Notes under the pieces: model-generated | The model's input: the letters and a program-made list of their open reading frames with translations, nothing else | Told to the model about the DNA's origin: nothing | Databases searched by the model: none | Source of the DNA: Acidimicrobiaceae bacterium | GTDB lineage: Bacteria; Actinomycetota; Acidimicrobiia; Acidimicrobiales; RAAP-2 | Length of the DNA stretch: 6,397 bases | Assembly: GCA_003152555.1 (NCBI GenBank) | Contig: PMAL01000065.1 | Coordinates: 1-6,397, forward strand | Reading direction: 5' to 3' | Position numbers and translations under genes: made by a program | Part shown: positions 5,242-6,397 of the stretch, in pieces | Position numbering within the stretch: position 1 is the stretch's first letter | How the letters are laid out: every line of letters begins with the position of its first letter

Positions 5242-6096
5242 ATGAACTTTCAAAAAGTTGGCATCGTCGGCTCGGGAATAATGGGCAGCGGCATCGCCGA
5301 GGTGGTCGCGACCGCCGGCGCTACGGTCATTCTTCGCAGCCGCACGTCCCAAACCGCCGACGCCGTCTTGGTGGGACTTGAAAAGTCACTCGCCCGGAAA
5401 GTCGCCAAACAGCTGCACTCGCACGCGACCGCAAACATCATTCGCTCCCGTGTGTCGGCCACCATGGAGTTCGCGGACCTGGCCGACTGCGATCTCATCA
5501 TTGAGTCGGTCGTCGAAGACCTCGACACGAAGAAAATGGTCTTTCACGAGCTCGACCAGATCATGAAGCCCGGCACCATCCTGACGACGAACACGTCCAC
5601 ACTGTCGGTCGCCGGGCTCGCGACGACTATTTCTCATCCCGAGCGAGTCTGCGGATTGCACTTCTTCAACCCCGCACAGGCGATGCCACTCGTAGAGGTC
5701 GTGCGGCCGCTCAGCGCCAGCGACGAAACCGTAGAGGCCATCATCGAATTTGCCCTCGCGTGCGGCAAGGAGCCGGTCGAGGTCAAGGACCAGGCGGGAT
5801 TCGTCGTGAACGCCCTGCTCTTCCCGTACCTCAATCACGCGGTTCGTTTGCTGGGACAGGAGGTCGCCACAATCGAAGGCATCGACATCGCCATGAAGGG
5901 CGGCTGCGGCTTTCCGATGGGTCCATTCGCGTTGCTCGACCTCATAGGTCTGGACACGTCCGTCGCAATTCTCGACGCGCTCGATGTGGCGTTTGGGGAC
6001 GCGAATTTTGCACCGGAACCATTACTGCGCCAAATGGTGTCGGAAGGAAAACTCGGTCGAAAGTCGGGCAGCGGCTTCTACGACTACGGTCAATAA
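5242..6096 (+). CDS. hbd: 3-hydroxybutyryl-CoA dehydrogenase (possibly NADP-dependent)
   Basis: This cytosolic enzyme interconverts (S)-3-hydroxybutyryl-CoA and acetoacetyl-CoA. The 284 residues match the stand-alone HBD/FadB2 type. The Rossmann motif is VGIVGSGIMGSG (6-17). The catalytic set is complete: S119 in NTSTL, H140 in LHFFNPAQAMPLVE, E152 at the end of that motif, and N190 in GFVVNALLFPYL. The C-terminal dimer domain contains PMGPFALLDLIGLDT (225-239) and ends KSGSGFYDY. After the second strand, VILRSRT (29-35) has Ser33 where NAD enzymes carry Asp or Glu, flanked by Arg32 and Arg34. This suggests preference for NADP(H), an inference. It precedes the ethylmalonyl-CoA mutase gene by 20 nt, so acetyl-CoA assimilation (reduction of acetoacetyl-CoA) is more likely here than fatty-acid beta-oxidation. 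ATG 5242 is supported by the adjacent -10-like box and AAGG. Confidence 0.94.
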   Translation: MNFQKVGIVGSGIMGSGIAEVVATAGATVILRSRTSQTADAVLVGLEKSLARKVAKQLHSHATANIIRSRVSATMEFADLADCDLIIESVVEDLDTKKMVFHELDQIMKPGTILTTNTSTLSVAGLATTISHPERVCGLHFFNPAQAMPLVEVVRPLSASDETVEAIIEFALACGKEPVEVKDQAGFVVNALLFPYLNHAVRLLGQEVATIEGIDIAMKGGCGFPMGPFALLDLIGLDTSVAILDALDVAFGDANFAPEPLLRQMVSEGKLGRKSGSGFYDYGQ

Positions 6097-6106
6097 GGAT
6101 CAACAA

Positions 6107-6112
6107 GAGGGG
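6107..6112 (+). promoter_or_regulatory. Ribosome binding site of the mutase gene
   Basis: GAGGGG starts 10 nt before the ATG at 6117 (GAGG core 6 nt away), in the 20-nt gap after hbd. There is no TANNNT box at -12 to -7. The mutase therefore looks like a downstream operon gene translated by a normal Shine-Dalgarno mechanism. Confidence 0.7.
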
Positions 6113-6116
6113 AATC

Positions 6117-6397
6117 ATGGCTGAGCGCTCCAAGCCCTGGGTGATGCGCACCTACTCGGGACACTCCAGCGCCGTGAAGTCCAACGAGCTCTACCGAAGC
6201 AACCTCGCCAAGGGCCAGACCGGTCTTTCTATCGCCTTCGACCTGCCCACCCAGACGGGCTACGACCCCGATTCGCCCGTGGCCGCCGGTGAAGTCGGCA
6301 AAGTCGGAGTACCCGTGGCCCATCTCGGGCACATGCGCCAACTCCTTGACGCCATTCCGCTCGGCGAGATGAACACTTCGATGACCATCAACGCGAC
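6117..6397 (+). CDS. meaA: Ethylmalonyl-CoA mutase (MeaA-like), N-terminal part (cut by right window edge)
   Basis: Only 93 codons are visible of an expected 650 or so. The enzyme is a coenzyme-B12 (adenosylcobalamin) mutase that converts (2R)-ethylmalonyl-CoA to methylsuccinyl-CoA in the ethylmalonyl-CoA pathway. The visible part is the start of the substrate-binding barrel: WVMRTYSGHSS (8-18), SNELYRSNLAKGQTGLSIAF (22-41), DLPTQTGYDPD (42-52), GEVGKVGVPVAHLG (58-71) and PLGEMNTSMTINA (81-93). DLPTQTGYDPD and EMNTSMTINA are typical of MeaA/ethylmalonyl-CoA mutase. Methylmalonyl-CoA mutases read more like DLATHRGYDSD and SMTMNG there. Pairing with an adjacent 3-hydroxybutyryl-CoA dehydrogenase supports the same pathway. 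The cobalamin-binding domain lies outside the window, so a related acyl-CoA mutase cannot be fully excluded. Confidence 0.88.
   Translation, partial: MAERSKPWVMRTYSGHSSAVKSNELYRSNLAKGQTGLSIAFDLPTQTGYDPDSPVAAGEVGKVGVPVAHLGHMRQLLDAIPLGEMNTSMTINA

Noticed and set aside
1..6397. A novel defence, mobile or secondary-metabolite system
   Set aside because: All coding sequence is accounted for by known housekeeping and carbon-metabolism families; no transposase, integrase, att-like repeats, CRISPR repeats, tRNA or toxin-antitoxin pair is visible.

Overview
The window looks like chromosomal DNA from a high-GC actinobacterium (GC roughly 55-60% by eye), most plausibly of the Acidimicrobiia type. The reasons are the lysC-asd pair, the membrane-anchored cyclophilin with a Thr/Ser stalk, an actinobacterial-style ethylmalonyl-CoA mutase, and TANNNT promoter boxes set directly against start codons, as in actinobacterial leaderless genes. 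The taxon is inferred from protein and promoter style, not from a marker gene. All the genes belong to recognisable housekeeping or central-metabolism families. I found no mobile element, CRISPR array, RNA gene or clearly undescribed system.

Layout, left to right. At 1-694 (minus) is the N-terminal half of rmuC, cut by the window edge. At 763-1431 (plus) is phoU, divergent from rmuC. It converges on asd, and the two stop codons share the four bases 1428-1431. The lysine/threonine/methionine-family entry operon lysC-asd runs on the minus strand (lysC 2463-3686, then asd 1428-2453). lysC probably also encodes a separately translated regulatory beta subunit from an internal start at 2948. Divergent from lysC, on the plus strand, are two tandem cyclophilin-type prolyl isomerases: a membrane-anchored extracytoplasmic one (3745-4599) and a cytosolic one (4606-5157). 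Then come a 3-hydroxybutyryl-CoA dehydrogenase (5242-6096) and, 20 bp later, the start of a B12-dependent ethylmalonyl-CoA mutase (6117 to the right edge).

How the genes work together. LysC and Asd catalyse the first two steps from aspartate to aspartate semialdehyde. The dehydrogenase and the mutase both act on four- and five-carbon CoA thioesters of the ethylmalonyl-CoA route for acetyl-CoA assimilation, which suggests that a pathway cluster continues to the right of the window. The two cyclophilins are a duplicated folding pair serving opposite faces of the membrane. PhoU is a phosphate-signalling regulator without visible Pst partners here, and RmuC is a predicted DNA-recombination nuclease-like protein.

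The most interesting signals are regulatory. Four genes (phoU, lysC, asd, hbd) have a TANNNT box exactly 6 nt before the start codon, and a fifth (the first cyclophilin) has one 7 nt before it. This is where a -10 box would place the transcript start on the A of ATG. The remaining genes, and the internal lysC start, carry Shine-Dalgarno sequences instead. The only gene-free stretches are short (58-84 bp) and are described under the promoter and hairpin entries.
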